Source: Costus lasius (Eukaryota; Streptophyta; Magnoliopsida; Zingiberales; Costaceae). From it: DNA of 64,000 bases. Shown here in pieces: positions 10,856-21,808 of the stretch. The stretch lies in contig JANVAS020000239.1 in the NCBI GenBank assembly GCA_027563935.2, forward strand, positions 62,001 through 126,000, written 5' to 3'. A model generated the notes under the pieces. It was not told where the DNA came from and made no database searches. It saw only the letters and a program-made list of their open reading frames with translations. Numbering within the stretch: the first letter of the stretch is position 1; each line of letters opens with the position of its first letter. A program made the position numbers and the translations under genes.

Positions 10856-12545
10856 TGAAAGTCCCAGTTCAATAATGGGGGCCGAAACCCTAAAGTGGCG
10901 CATACAAAACATGGGCAGCGGATACTAGGGTTTCATGGGATCGATGCATGTATTATGATCAACATTAAAACTTTTGAATGCAAGAAAGAATGCGATTCAT
11001 ACCATGGCCATTTCTAGATGGCGCCTTGGAAGCAAGAGAACAAAAGAGGTCTCCTCCAAATCGTCACACACAAGATGATCAACGGCTTGCTCCTTCTTGT
11101 CGTCCCTTGTGCTAGCAAGGATCGTCCAAGGTGTCTTTGATCGTTTGAAGGGAAGAGAGAGCTTTCCTTGCTTGGTGATCTCTCTTTTTTTTTCTTCTTT
11201 CGTCTACCACCTTTTCTCACACGAATGTGTGAAGAGCCAAAGGCAAAACGGCGACAAGAGGGCGAGAGAGGGGCGACGTGAGAGAGATGTGGTCACGTTG
11301 TGACATGCTATCTAAAAATAGCAAAACCATCTCAACGTTCAAGTTACCCCAGTCGCAAATGCCAACTTGAACCATACGCTCATCCAATGAGCTGGTTCAA
11401 ATCGATTTGGTTCAATAACCAAATAAACCAAGCAATTAGTCCAGATTATAATAAACCCCTAAGGCTTAAGATCTGACCATTGATCTCTTGATGCTCCTGA
11501 TCTCACTGATCTAGCATCTATTCTCTCAATCGAAGCTTACCGATCTCAAGCCCTAATCAATCAAACATGATCAGACTACATCTCACTTACAATCAGAGAC
11601 TAAATCCCTTTAAACTGAACCCAAACAATTCAGTCCATACGATCTGACTTAAGTAAGTCATATCATCAAATTGTGCGACCCTAAGGGTTTCCTTTAAATG
11701 TCGGTAACGATAACTTACGTTATCACGATCAGTGAGGGGTATCAAGCAACACATCACTGTCTCCCGATATAAAGGAAAGAGTCTTCCAAGACTACACCCA
11801 AACCACAGCACAAGTGTGAATCCAATTCACAAGGCATGCAAATTTCCTTTGCCACTGGATGTTCTTATTGGACAAGCGTGTCAAGCTTGTAGCTCCAATA
11901 TGATGAGCATGATTAGATCAGATGAACATAGTCACCTGGGTATGGCCATACACTTTCTCAATCATCTCATACAGAGGGGGGGCCCCTTTAGAACATCACA
12001 CTCCAATTAAGGAGACGGCAATCCTATATCTATCACTAGTGTCCTAACCTGACTCATGATCATTATCCAAGATAGTCTATAACCATTATGTTTCAAATGA
12101 TATTGAACTATCTCAAAACAATGACAATCATCATTTAGAAACACAAGTGATCTCAAGTCAGAGGAAATGTGCCACTTGTTGCAATCAAGGATTATTCACA
12201 TTGTGACAAGCAATTGAATATCCTAGTAGGGTCTGTCCAGTACATCCAATGTACCCATGAGTCTACATCTTATTCCATGCTCGAAGCATCCTATAAGATT
12301 AGAACACATATTAGTCTCAATCATATCAAGGCTGTCTCATGTTCGTCAAGATACATCGACTAAGGACTTTACTGCATGTCATCCCAGCTGAACAGCATTG
12401 AGACATTATTCAGAAGTATATGTATTGCAGCAGATAATATAACAAACTGAATAACAACCATTGCCTTTATAAACATAAGAGTTTATACATGATACTGTTA
12501 CAATCCCAAGGCCTCAAACATTAGCCTCAAGGGCATACCCCAACA
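10856..12545 (-). repeat. Copia A outer 5' LTR
   Basis: Full 1690-bp LTR from TGAAAGTCCC to CCCCAACA. It is followed by the right CCTAG duplication (12546-12550) and by the plus-strand LTR into which A inserted. It is very similar to 773-2465. Confidence 0.9.
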
Positions 12546-13165
12546 CCTAGTTGGAGAGTGATGTTCTAAAGGGGCCCCCCTGGATGAGATGGTTGAGAAA
12601 GTGTATGGCCATACCCAGATGACTATGTTCATCTGATCTAACCATTCTCATCATGTTGGAATTACAAGCTTGACAGGCTTGTCCAATGAGAACGTCCAGT
12701 GGCAAAGGGAACATGTATACTGAGTGAATTGGATTCACACTTGTGCTGTGGTTTGGGAGTAGTCTTGGAAGACTCTTTCCTTCATATCGGGAGACAGTGA
12801 TGTGTTGCTAGATACCCCTCTCTGGTTGTGATAATGTAAGTTATCGTTACCGACATTGAAGGAAACCCTTAGGGTCGCACAATTTGATGATATGGCTTAC
12901 TTATGTCAGATCGTGTGGACTGAATTGTTCTGGTTCAGTTTGAAGCAATTTAATCTCTGATTGGAAGTGAGATCTAGTCTGATCATGTTTGATTGATTAG
13001 GGCATGTGGTCGGTAAGCTTCGATCGGGAGAATTGATGTTTGATCGTAGAGGTCAAGAGGTTCATTGAGATGTGTGGTTAGATCTTGAACCATGAGGTTC
13101 AAAGAGATCTAGACCATGGCTGGTTCGATTTGGTCCTTGAACCAAATGGAATTGAACCGGTTCAC
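12546..13165 (+). repeat. Copia plus-strand LTR, right half
   Basis: Continues the LTR broken at 772, in the opposite orientation to its neighbours. Motifs shared with the reverse complement of other LTRs include GGAAACCCTTAGGGTCGCAC and the AGACAGTGATGTGTTGCTAG block. It ends around the palindrome GAACCGGTTC, where sequence reverts to a minus-strand LTR, so the U5 end is missing. Confidence 0.85.
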
Positions 13166-14338
13166 TTATGATGAACCATGCGTTCATATGATGAACCGGT
13201 TCAATTGGATTTGGTTCAAAGACCAAATCAAACCAAGCATTGGTCTAGATCAAATTAAACCATAAGGCTCAAGATCTAACCATTCATCTCTTGATGCTCT
13301 TGATCATATCGATCAAGCATATATTCTCTCGATCGAAGCTTACCGATCTCAAGCCCTAATCAATCAAACATGATCAGACCAGATCTCACTTACAATCAGA
13401 GTTTAAACTCCTTTAAACTGAACCAAAACAATTCTGTCCACACGATCTGACATAAGTAAGTCATATCATCAAATTGTGCGACCCTAAGGGTTTCCTTTAA
13501 ATGTCGGTAACGATAACTTACGTTATCACGAACAGAGAGGGGTATCTAGCAACACATCACTGTCTCCCGATATAAAGGAAAGAGTCTTCCAAGACTACAC
13601 CCAAACCACAGCACAAGTGTGAACCCAAGTCACTTGACATATGTGTTTCCTTTGCCACTGGATGTTCTTATTGGACAAGCGTGTCAAGCCTGTAATTCCA
13701 ATATGATGAGAATGATTAGATCAGATGAACATAGTCATCTGGGTATGGCCATACACTTTCTCAATCATCTCATCCAGGGGGCCCCAACAGAACATCACAC
13801 TCCAAACAAGGAGACGGCAATCCTATATCTATCACTAGTGCCCTAACATGACTCATGCTCATTATCCAAGATAGTCTATAACCATTATGTTTCAAATGAT
13901 ATTGAACTACCTCAAAACAATGCCAATCATCGTTTAGAAACACAAGTGATCTCAAGTTAGAGGAAATATGCCACATGTTTGCATATAAGGATTATTCACA
14001 TTGTGATAAGCAATCGAATATCCTAAGTAGGGTCTGTCCAGTACATCCAATATACCCATGAGTCTACATCTTATTCCATGCTCAAAGCATCCTATAAAAT
14101 TAGAACACATATTAGTCTTAATCATATCAAGGCTGTCTCATGTTCACCAAGATATCTCGACTAAGGACAAAACTGCATGTCAGCCAAGCTGAACAGCATT
14201 GAGACATTATTCAGAAGTATACATATTGCAGCAGATAATGTAACAACCTGAATAACAACCATTGCCTTTATAAACATAGAGTTTATACATGATACTGAAA
14301 TAATCCCAAGGCCTCAAACATTAGCCTTAAAGGCATAC
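13166..14338 (-). repeat. Copia LTR fragment fused head to head
   Basis: Minus-strand LTR lacking its U5 end. It begins around ATGAACCATGCGTTCATATG and ends seven bases short of the normal tip, at GGCATAC, where the next LTR starts at 14339. It is almost identical to 18835-20001, including an unusual stretch at about 13300-13330. Confidence 0.82.
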
Positions 14339-14766
14339 TGAAAGGACCCTTAAACAAGGGGGGCGAAACCCTAATAGGCGCATGCAGAGGTTTTAACACA
14401 GCGTAAAAGGTTTCTAGATCGATGCATGCAGTATGATCAACTTTAATAACTTAATGTATACATGAGAATCGATCCTTACCGATGCCATTTCTTGGATGGC
14501 GTCTAGGAAGTAGAGAGTCAAACGCTTCTCCTCCAAATGGTGCGCACACAAGGTGATCAATGCGCCTACTCCCTTAGTGCTCCTTGTGCTAGCAAGGTTC
14601 CAAGGTCTCCTGATCGAATGGAAGGGAAGGAGATGTTTTTCTTCTTGGCCGAATCCTCTCCAAAAGCGTCAAGGCGACACACAACGAGTGAACCTCGAGA
14701 GAGAGGGGCGAGGGGCGAGAATAGAACTTCTCTTGGCGTGAACGTGAGGCGTGGCCTCATGGCCTC
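14339..14766 (-). repeat. truncated Copia LTR (U5 side)
   Basis: Starts TGAAAGGACCC. It matches the first ~425 bp of 15560-17233 with about two differences, then jumps into leader sequence next to a duplicated CCTCATGG at about 14752-14770. It is probably the remnant 3' LTR of the element whose 5' LTR is 15560-17233. Confidence 0.82.
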
Positions 14767-15559
14767 ATGGTTAATAATTTACATTTATTAACCAGGCACA
14801 CAGGCCCCAGCACAGCACACATTTAACCGGGCAGCCCACATAAGATTAAATAAACAATCATCATGGTATACAATCAACATGTTATCCAACAATAAGAAAA
14901 TAAAATTTTCGAAAACCCATTGGCATCAATTTTATTTTCCTTATGTGCCCTACTACCTTACAACGGTCCATTAATAGGGATCCACTCATCAGACCTAGTC
15001 AGATCCTCTGCCCTGGCATGCACCAAGTCCTAACTGACTTGAGTCGACCCAGTGGTCAACAATGCATGCCTTGGGCTGAACGACCTGCATGAGTTCTGGC
15101 AAGCGGGCGTGACCCCGGGCCTAACTCATGCGCGTTCAATGGTTGTCTCAATCAGACATCGCTATACGCCTGTCCGCGGTCGACCTATAGCCACCTCGTG
15201 CTTGCGCACAGGTGCCATCTGGTCAACCCATCTAGGCTGTCAGATAGTCTGATCAGACTGATTGGATCTAGACTCGACTGTGACTTCAACCCTAATAACC
15301 CGTCTAAGTTTTTTTTTTTGAAAAGTAGGCGCCTCTTAGATCTAAGGTGAGTCGCGCAAGTAATATAGTTTTGAGAAAAAACTAATAAGCGCCAACAAAC
15401 ATGCGCCAAATAGAAAACATATTCATCAAGTTTTCGCATGAACAACTTAACATGTAATTTTCGCATGTAGTTTAGATCTAAGGATACAAGCGCAAACATG
15501 GATCACAAAAGCCTCAAGCAATCATAACAACATGCTAATAACCTCGCTCTGATACCAAT
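14767..15559 (-). other. Copia leader fragment with primer site
   Basis: Homologous to the primer-site-proximal half of the A leader (7430-8194): the block around CAGGCCCCAGCACAGCACAC, the ACGGTCCATT block and the short GCGCCAAC repeats are in the same order. The tRNA-iMet primer site lies at 15546-15557, 2 bp from the LTR. No coding sequence remains. Confidence 0.82.
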
Positions 15560-17233
15560 TGAAAGGACCCCTAAACAAGGGGGGCGAAACCCTAATAGGC
15601 GCATGCAGAGGTTTTAACACAGCGGAAAAGGTTTCTAGATCGATGCATGCAGTATGATCAACTTTAATAACTTAATGTATACATGAGAATCGATCCTTAC
15701 CGATGCCATTTCTTGGATGGCGTCTAGGAAGTAGAGAGTCAAACGCTTCTCCTCCAAATGGTGCGCACACAAGGTGATCAATGCGCCTACTCCCTTAGTG
15801 CTCCTTGTGCTAGCAAGGTTCCAAGGTCTCCTGATCGAATGGAAGGGAAGGAGATGTTTTTCTTCTTGGCCGAATCCTCTCCAAAAGCGTCAAGGCGACA
15901 CACAACGAGTGAACCTCGAGAGAGAGGGGCGAGGGGCGAGAATAGAACTTCTCTTGGCGTGAACGTGAGGCGTGGCCTCATGGCTTCTAAAAAAATAGCA
16001 AACCACCAACGCTCATACGACCATGGGTTTACCCCAACGCATATTGCTCCCCCTTTTGAACCATGCGCTCACATGATGAGCTGGTTCAATTTTGGTTTGG
16101 TTCAAAGACCAATTAAGCCAAGCACCTGGTCCAGATCACAATAAACCCTAAAGGTTCAAGATCCAACCGTTCATCTCTTGATGCTCCTGATCTCACCGAT
16201 CTAGCATCAAATCTCTTGATCAAAGCTTACCGATCTCAAGCCCTAATCAATCAAACATGATCAGACCAGATCTCACTTACAATCAGAGTTTAAATCCCTT
16301 TAAACTGAACCAAAACAATTCAGTCCACACGATCTGACTTAAGTAAGCCATATCATCAAATTGTGCGACCCTAAGGGTTTCCTTTAAATGTCGATAACGA
16401 TAACTTACGTTATCACGATCAGCGAGGGGTATCTAGCAACACATCACTGTCTCCCGATATAAAGGAAAGAGTCTTCCAAGACTACACCCAAACCATAGCA
16501 CAAGTGTGAACACAAGTCACTTGACATATGTGTTCCCTTTGCCACTGGACGTTCTTATTGGACAAGCGTGTCAAGCCTGTAATTCCAATATGATGAGAAT
16601 GATTAGATCAGATGATCATAGTCATCTGGGTATGGCCATACACTTTCTCAATCATCTCATCTAGGGGGCCCCTATAGAACATCACACTCCAAACAAGGAG
16701 ACGGCAATCCTATATCTATAACTAGCGCCCTAACATGACTCATGCTCACCATCCAAGGTAGTCTATAACCATTATATTTCAAATGATATTGAACTATCTC
16801 AAAACAATGCCAATGATCATTTAGAAACACAAGTGATCTCAAGTCAGAGGAAATATGCCACTTGTTTGCATATAAGGATTATTCAGATTATGACAAGCAA
16901 TTGAATATCCTAAGTAGGGTCTGTCCAGTACATCCAATGTACCCATGAGTCTACATCTTATTCCATGCTCGAAGCATCCTATAAGATTAGAACACATATT
17001 AGTCTCAATCATATCAAGGCTGTCTCATGTTCACCAAGATATCTCGACTAAGGACAAAAACTGCATGTCAGCCAAGCTGAACAGCATTGAGACATTATTC
17101 AGAAGTATACATATTGCAGCAGATGATGTAACAACCTGAATAACAACCATTGCCTTTATAAACATAGAGTTTATACATGATACTGAAATAATCCCAAGGC
17201 TTCAAACATTAGCCTTAAGGGCATACCCCAACA
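15560..17233 (-). repeat. Copia LTR shared by two partial elements
   Basis: Full 1674-bp LTR from TGAAAGGACCC to CATACCCCAACA. It has a primer site on its left and a polypurine tract and pol end on its right. It therefore serves as 5' LTR of the leader remnant to the left and as 3' LTR of the pol fragment to the right, which is the arrangement of a tandem array. Confidence 0.87.
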
Positions 17234-17253
17234 ATCTCCCACTTGCACTTAAT

Positions 17254-18834
17254 CTAATGGTCGAGTAATCTCAAACCCATATTATTACAGTGCTTCTCAT
17301 GCTTCTGCTGCGCCAGAGGCTTACTAAGAGGGTCAGCTAGATTGTCATCTGTATGAACCTTACAGATTTTGATCTCGCCACGATCAATGATCTCCCGGAT
17401 CAAGTGAAACCTTCTCTGTATGTGCTTGGACTTCTGGTGCGACCGTGGTTCCTTTGCTTGTGCTATAGCTCCAGTGTTATCACAAAGATAACCAAAGGAT
17501 CTGCACTCGAAGGAACTACACCAAGTTCCTGAACGAACTTACGAATCCACACTGCCTCCTTTGATGCTTCTGAGGCTGCAACATACTCGGCTTCTGTTGT
17601 GGAATCAGCAACAATTGACTGTTTGAAACTTTTCCACACCACTGCTCCTCCATTCAAGCTAAAAACATAGCCTGATTGCGATCTTAAATCATCCTGGTCA
17701 GATTTGAACGAAGCGTCAGTATATCCTTCAATACTGAGTTCTTCCTGACCACCATACACCAAGAACATATCTTTGGTCTTCCGCAGATATTTCAAAATGT
17801 TCTTGACTGCAATCCACTGTGCCTTACCTGGATTACTTTGGAACCGACTGGTCACGCTTAACCCGTAAGCAACGTCTGGGCGAGTACACAACATCGCATA
17901 CATAATGGACCCAATAGCCGAAGCATAAGGCGTATTGTCCATTTCATCTTTCTCAGTCTGTGTTTGTGGACACTGACTCTTCGAAAGATTCAGACCATGT
18001 CTGACTGGAAGATATCCTCTATTAGAATTATGTAAATGAAATCTCTCCAGGACTTTATCGATGTAAGTACTCTGGCACAGCCCGAGAAGCCTCTTAGATC
18101 TATCTCTGTAGATCTTCACACCTAATACATAGGCTGCTTCTCCTAAATCTTTCATCTGGAAACATTTTCTTAACCATGCTTTGACAGCATGTAGTTCAGG
18201 AATATCATTTCCAATGATCAAGATATCATCGACGTAGAGGACTAGGAAAGTAATCACGCTCCCACTAAACCTCTTATATACACACGGGTCATCTTCATTT
18301 TTGATGAAACCAAATTCACAGATTGATTCATCAAAACGAATATTCCAGCTTCTTGATGCTTGTTTAAGTCCATAAATGGACTTCTTTAATTTGCATATTT
18401 TATGACGATCTGATGGATTAGTGAAACCTTCAGGTTGTGTCATATACACATCCTCTTCTAGTTTTCCATTAAGGAAAGCGGTCTTCACATCCATTTGCCA
18501 GATCTCATAATCATAATATGCCGCTATCGCGAGAATAATCTGAATAGACTTGAACATGGCTACAGGAGAGAAAGTTTCATCATAATCTATCCCGTAGATT
18601 TGTTTGAAACCTTTCGCAACTAGCCTGCCTTTATAGGTAACCACGTTACCATCCATGTCAACCTTCTTTTTGAAGATCCACTTACAGCCTATAGGGATTA
18701 CTCCCGGAGGCGGATCAACCAAATCCCAGACTTGGTTATCTGACATGGAGTCCATCTCGGCTCGCATAGCTTCAAGCCATCTTGCTGATTCCGGTCCACT
18801 GACCGCATCCGCATAAGTGAGGGGTTCATCATCA
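17254..18834 (-). pseudogene. Copia pol fragment (RT-RNase H), truncated and frameshifted
   Basis: The open stretch runs from 18767 to 17463, and its frame enters from about 18834. It covers the start of RT (IGCKWIFKKK), YVDD, and RNase H with YTDASF and TEAEY. A 1-bp loss near 17484, compared with the other copies (ATCACAGAAGATAA here lacks one base), shifts the frame before the last RNase H Asp motif. The original stop corresponds to 17254-17256. Gag, protease, integrase and the linker are missing: at about 18834 the sequence jumps within a short CAATG match into LTR sequence. It cannot encode a working enzyme set. Confidence 0.9.
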
Positions 18835-20001
18835 ATGCGTTCATATGATGAACCGGTTCAATTGGATTTGGTTCAAAGACCAAATCAAACCAAGCATTGG
18901 TCAGATCAAATTAAACCATAAGGCTCAAGATCTAACCATTCATCTCTTGATGCTCTTGATCATATCGATCAAGCATCAATTCTCTCGATCGAAGCTTACC
19001 GATCTCAAGCCCTAATCAATCAAACATGATCAGACCAGATCTCACTTACAATCAGAGTTTAAACTCCATTAAACTGAACCAAAACAATTCAGTCCACACG
19101 ATCTGACATAAGTAAGTCATATCATCAAATTGTGTGACCCTAAGGGTTTCCTTTAAATGTCCGTAACGATAACTTACGTTATCACGAACAGAGAGGGGTA
19201 TCTAGCAACACATCACTATCTCCCGATATAAAGGAAAGAGTCTTCCAAGACTACACCCAAACCACAGCACAAGTGTGAACCCAAGTCACTTGACATATGT
19301 GTTTCCTTTGCCACTGGATGTTCTTATTGGACAAGCGTGTCAAGCCTGTAATTCCAATATGATGAGAATGATTAGATCAGATGAACATAGTCATTTGGGT
19401 ATGGCCATACACTTTCTCAATCATCTCATCCAGGGGGCCCCAACAGAACATCACACTCCAAACAAGGAGACGGCAATCCTATATCTATCACTAGTGCCCT
19501 AACATGACTCATGCTCATTATCCAAGATAGTCTATAACCATTATGTTTCAAATGATATTGAACTACCTCAAAACAATGCCAATCATCATTTAGAAACACA
19601 AGTGATCTCAAGTCAGAGGAAATATGCCACTTGTTTGCATATAAGGATTATTCACATTGTGACAAGCAATCGAATATCCTAAGTAGGGTCTGTCCAGTAC
19701 ATCCAATGTACCCATGAGTCTACATCTTATTCCATGCTCGAAGCATCCTATAAGATTAGAACACATATTAGTCTTAATCATATCAAGGCTGTCTCATGTT
19801 CACCAAGATATCTCGACTAAGGACAAAACTGCATGTCAGCCAAGCTGAACAGCATTGAGACATTATTTAGAAGTATACATATTGCAGCAGATAATGTAAC
19901 AACCTGAATAACAACCATTGCCTTTATAAACATAGAGTTTATACATGATACTGAAATAATCCCAAGGCCTCAAACATTAGCCTTAAGGGCATACCCCAAC
20001 A
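18835..20001 (-). repeat. Copia LTR fragment (U3-side part)
   Basis: Begins inside the LTR at ATGCGTTCATATGATGAACC and runs to the normal tip CATACCCCAACA at 20001. It is nearly identical to 13166-14338. It lies in the 5' LTR position for the pol fragment 17254-18834, with the U5 end, leader, gag and integrase deleted. Confidence 0.85.
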
Positions 20002-20140
20002 GCATCTCCCCATTTGGCACACACCATCTATACATCCCGTCAGCGCATCTCCGGTACAAGTACGGCTCATCCCAATAATATGACTTCACATCATGCAGGA
20101 ACTTCTTCTTCTTCTGAAAGGAAAGATTAGGGGGAAATAT
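20002..20140 (-). pseudogene. Athila-like integrase N-terminal fragment
   Basis: Minus-strand frame covering ~46 codons with FLHDVKSYYWDEPYLYRRC, the segment just before and into the zinc-binding domain of Athila-type integrases (a Lys-rich run, the WDEPYL motif, then Arg-Cys and a second Cys in RWCVP). It has no start of its own. At 20140 it meets an insertion, and the same frame continues from 52417 on the far side of element F. At 20002 it is cut by the tip of a Copia LTR. The remaining integrase catalytic core is not in the window. Confidence 0.85.
20136..20140. repeat. target-site duplication AATAT (left)
   Basis: AATAT at 20136-20140 is repeated at 52417-52421, exactly outside the two LTRs of element F. 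Confidence 0.95.
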
Positions 20141-21788
20141 TGAAGAAACCCCTTTCAAGAGGGGGGCGAAACCCTAAGTAGGCGCATATCATGAATTGCG
20201 GAAGGAAGCATAGGGTTTGTTGGGATCTTTTGCATGCCATATGAACAACATCATAACTTGTATAGATAAGAAGTAATTCATACCATAGCCATGAGTGGAT
20301 GGCGACTTGGAAGTAAAGATCGAAGGGGATCTTCTCCAAAGAAGACACACACCAAAGTGATGAAGACTTCCTTCTTGCACACCTCTTGTGCTAGCAAAAG
20401 TGCCAAGTTGTCCTTGTGTGGAGAAGATGAGATCTTTGCTAGGGCGATGAAGCTCTCCCACTTGCTTGCGTGAACTCCCATCTACACGAGAGTGGATCGG
20501 CCACACAAAATCAGAACCGAAATGCGTTTTGGCGTTTACAAGTTAAGTGGCGTTACATGACTTCCAATTATGGAAAGTCATGAAGCCATGCGCCTAAATC
20601 CATGCAAACCGCCCAAAAACGCTTTCATCATGAACCATGCATTCACACATGTGTGAACCGGTTCAATCCAATGGTTCAATGCGTTTGGTACAAAGACCAA
20701 ACCAAACCAGCCCAAGCCATGGTCTAGATCTCTCTGAACCAAATGGTTCAAGATCTAACCGTTCATCTCTTGATCGAAGCTTACCGATCTCAAGCCCTAA
20801 TCAATCAAACATGACCAGACCCGATCTCACTTACAATCAGAGTTCAAACTCCTTTAAACTGAATCAAAACAATTCAGTCCACACGATCTGACTCAAGAAA
20901 GCCATATCACCAAATTGTGTGACCCTGAGGGTTTCCTTTAAATGTCGGTAACGATAACTTACATTATCACGACCAGTGAGGGGTATCTAGCAACACATCA
21001 CTGTCTCCCGATATAAAGGAAAGAGTCTTCCAAGACTACACCCAAACCACAGCACAAGTGTGAATCCAACTCACTAGGCATACATGTTTCCTTTGCCACT
21101 GGATGTTCTTATTAGACAAGCGTGTCAAGCTTGTAGTTCCAATATGATGAGCATGATTAGATCAGATAAACATAGTCACCTGGGTATGGCCATACACTTT
21201 CTCAATCATCTCATCTAGGGGGCCCCTATAGAACATCACACTCCTTCAACAAGGAGACGGTAATCCTATATCTATCACTAGTGCCCTAACCTGAATCATA
21301 ATCATTATCCAAGATAGTCTATAACCATTATATTTCAAATGATATTGAACTACCTCAAAACAATGACAATCATCATTTAGAAACACAAGTGATCTCAAGT
21401 CAAAGGACATGTGCCACTTGTTGCAAACAAGGATTATTCACATTGTGACAAGCAATTGAATATCCTAGTAGGGTCTGTCCAGTACATCCAATGCACCCAT
21501 GAGTCTACATCTTATTCCATGCTCGAAGCATCCTATAAGATTAGAACACATATTAGTCTCAATCATATCAAGGCTGTCTCATGTTCACCAAGATATCTCG
21601 ACTAAGGACATTACAGCATGTCAGCCTAGCTGAACAGCATTGAGACATTATTCAGAAGCACACTTATTGCAGCAGACAATGTAACATACTGAATAACAAC
21701 CATTGCCTTTATAAATATAAGAGTTTATACATGATACTGATACAATCCCAAGGCCTCAAACATTAGCCTTTAAGGGCATACCCCAACA
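20141..21788 (-). repeat. Copia F 3' LTR
   Basis: 1648 bp, from TGAAGAAACCCC to CATACCCCAACA, followed by the minus-strand polypurine tract. The lack of 38 bp relative to 50731-52416 accounts exactly for the length difference. Confidence 0.93.
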
Positions 21789-21808
21789 ATCTCCCACTTG
21801 CACTTAAT

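Larger units (their letters stand above)
773..12545 (-). mobile_element. tandem composite Copia element A (LTR-gag/pol-LTR-leader-LTR)
   Basis: In element orientation (right to left) the order is: LTR 12545-10856, primer site and leader fragment (10855-10811 and 9122-8964), a truncated LTR 8963-8195, primer site, full leader, gag-pol 6370-2486, polypurine tract, LTR 2465-773. A solo LTR of another subfamily interrupts the leader fragment. The outer ends are TG...CA and are flanked by the 5-bp duplication CCTAG. The outer LTRs differ at roughly 20 of 1690 positions by eye. The extra LTR and leader are best explained by unequal recombination between LTRs, or by mobilisation of a tandem dimer followed by deletion. 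Confidence 0.85.

Noticed and set aside
14537..14791. ORFs of 60-128 codons near LTR U5 regions (also 15758, 8421, 11097, 33759)
   Set aside because: Copies of the same LTR stretch read in several overlapping frames on both strands; no domain or consistent start.
20141..21788. Possibility that near-identical LTR blocks reflect assembly collapse or false joins
   Set aside because: Not adopted as the main explanation, because five independent exact 5-bp duplications and two restored reading frames support the layout. Junctions at 8963, 13165, 14768, 18834 and 23292 lack such support and remain open.
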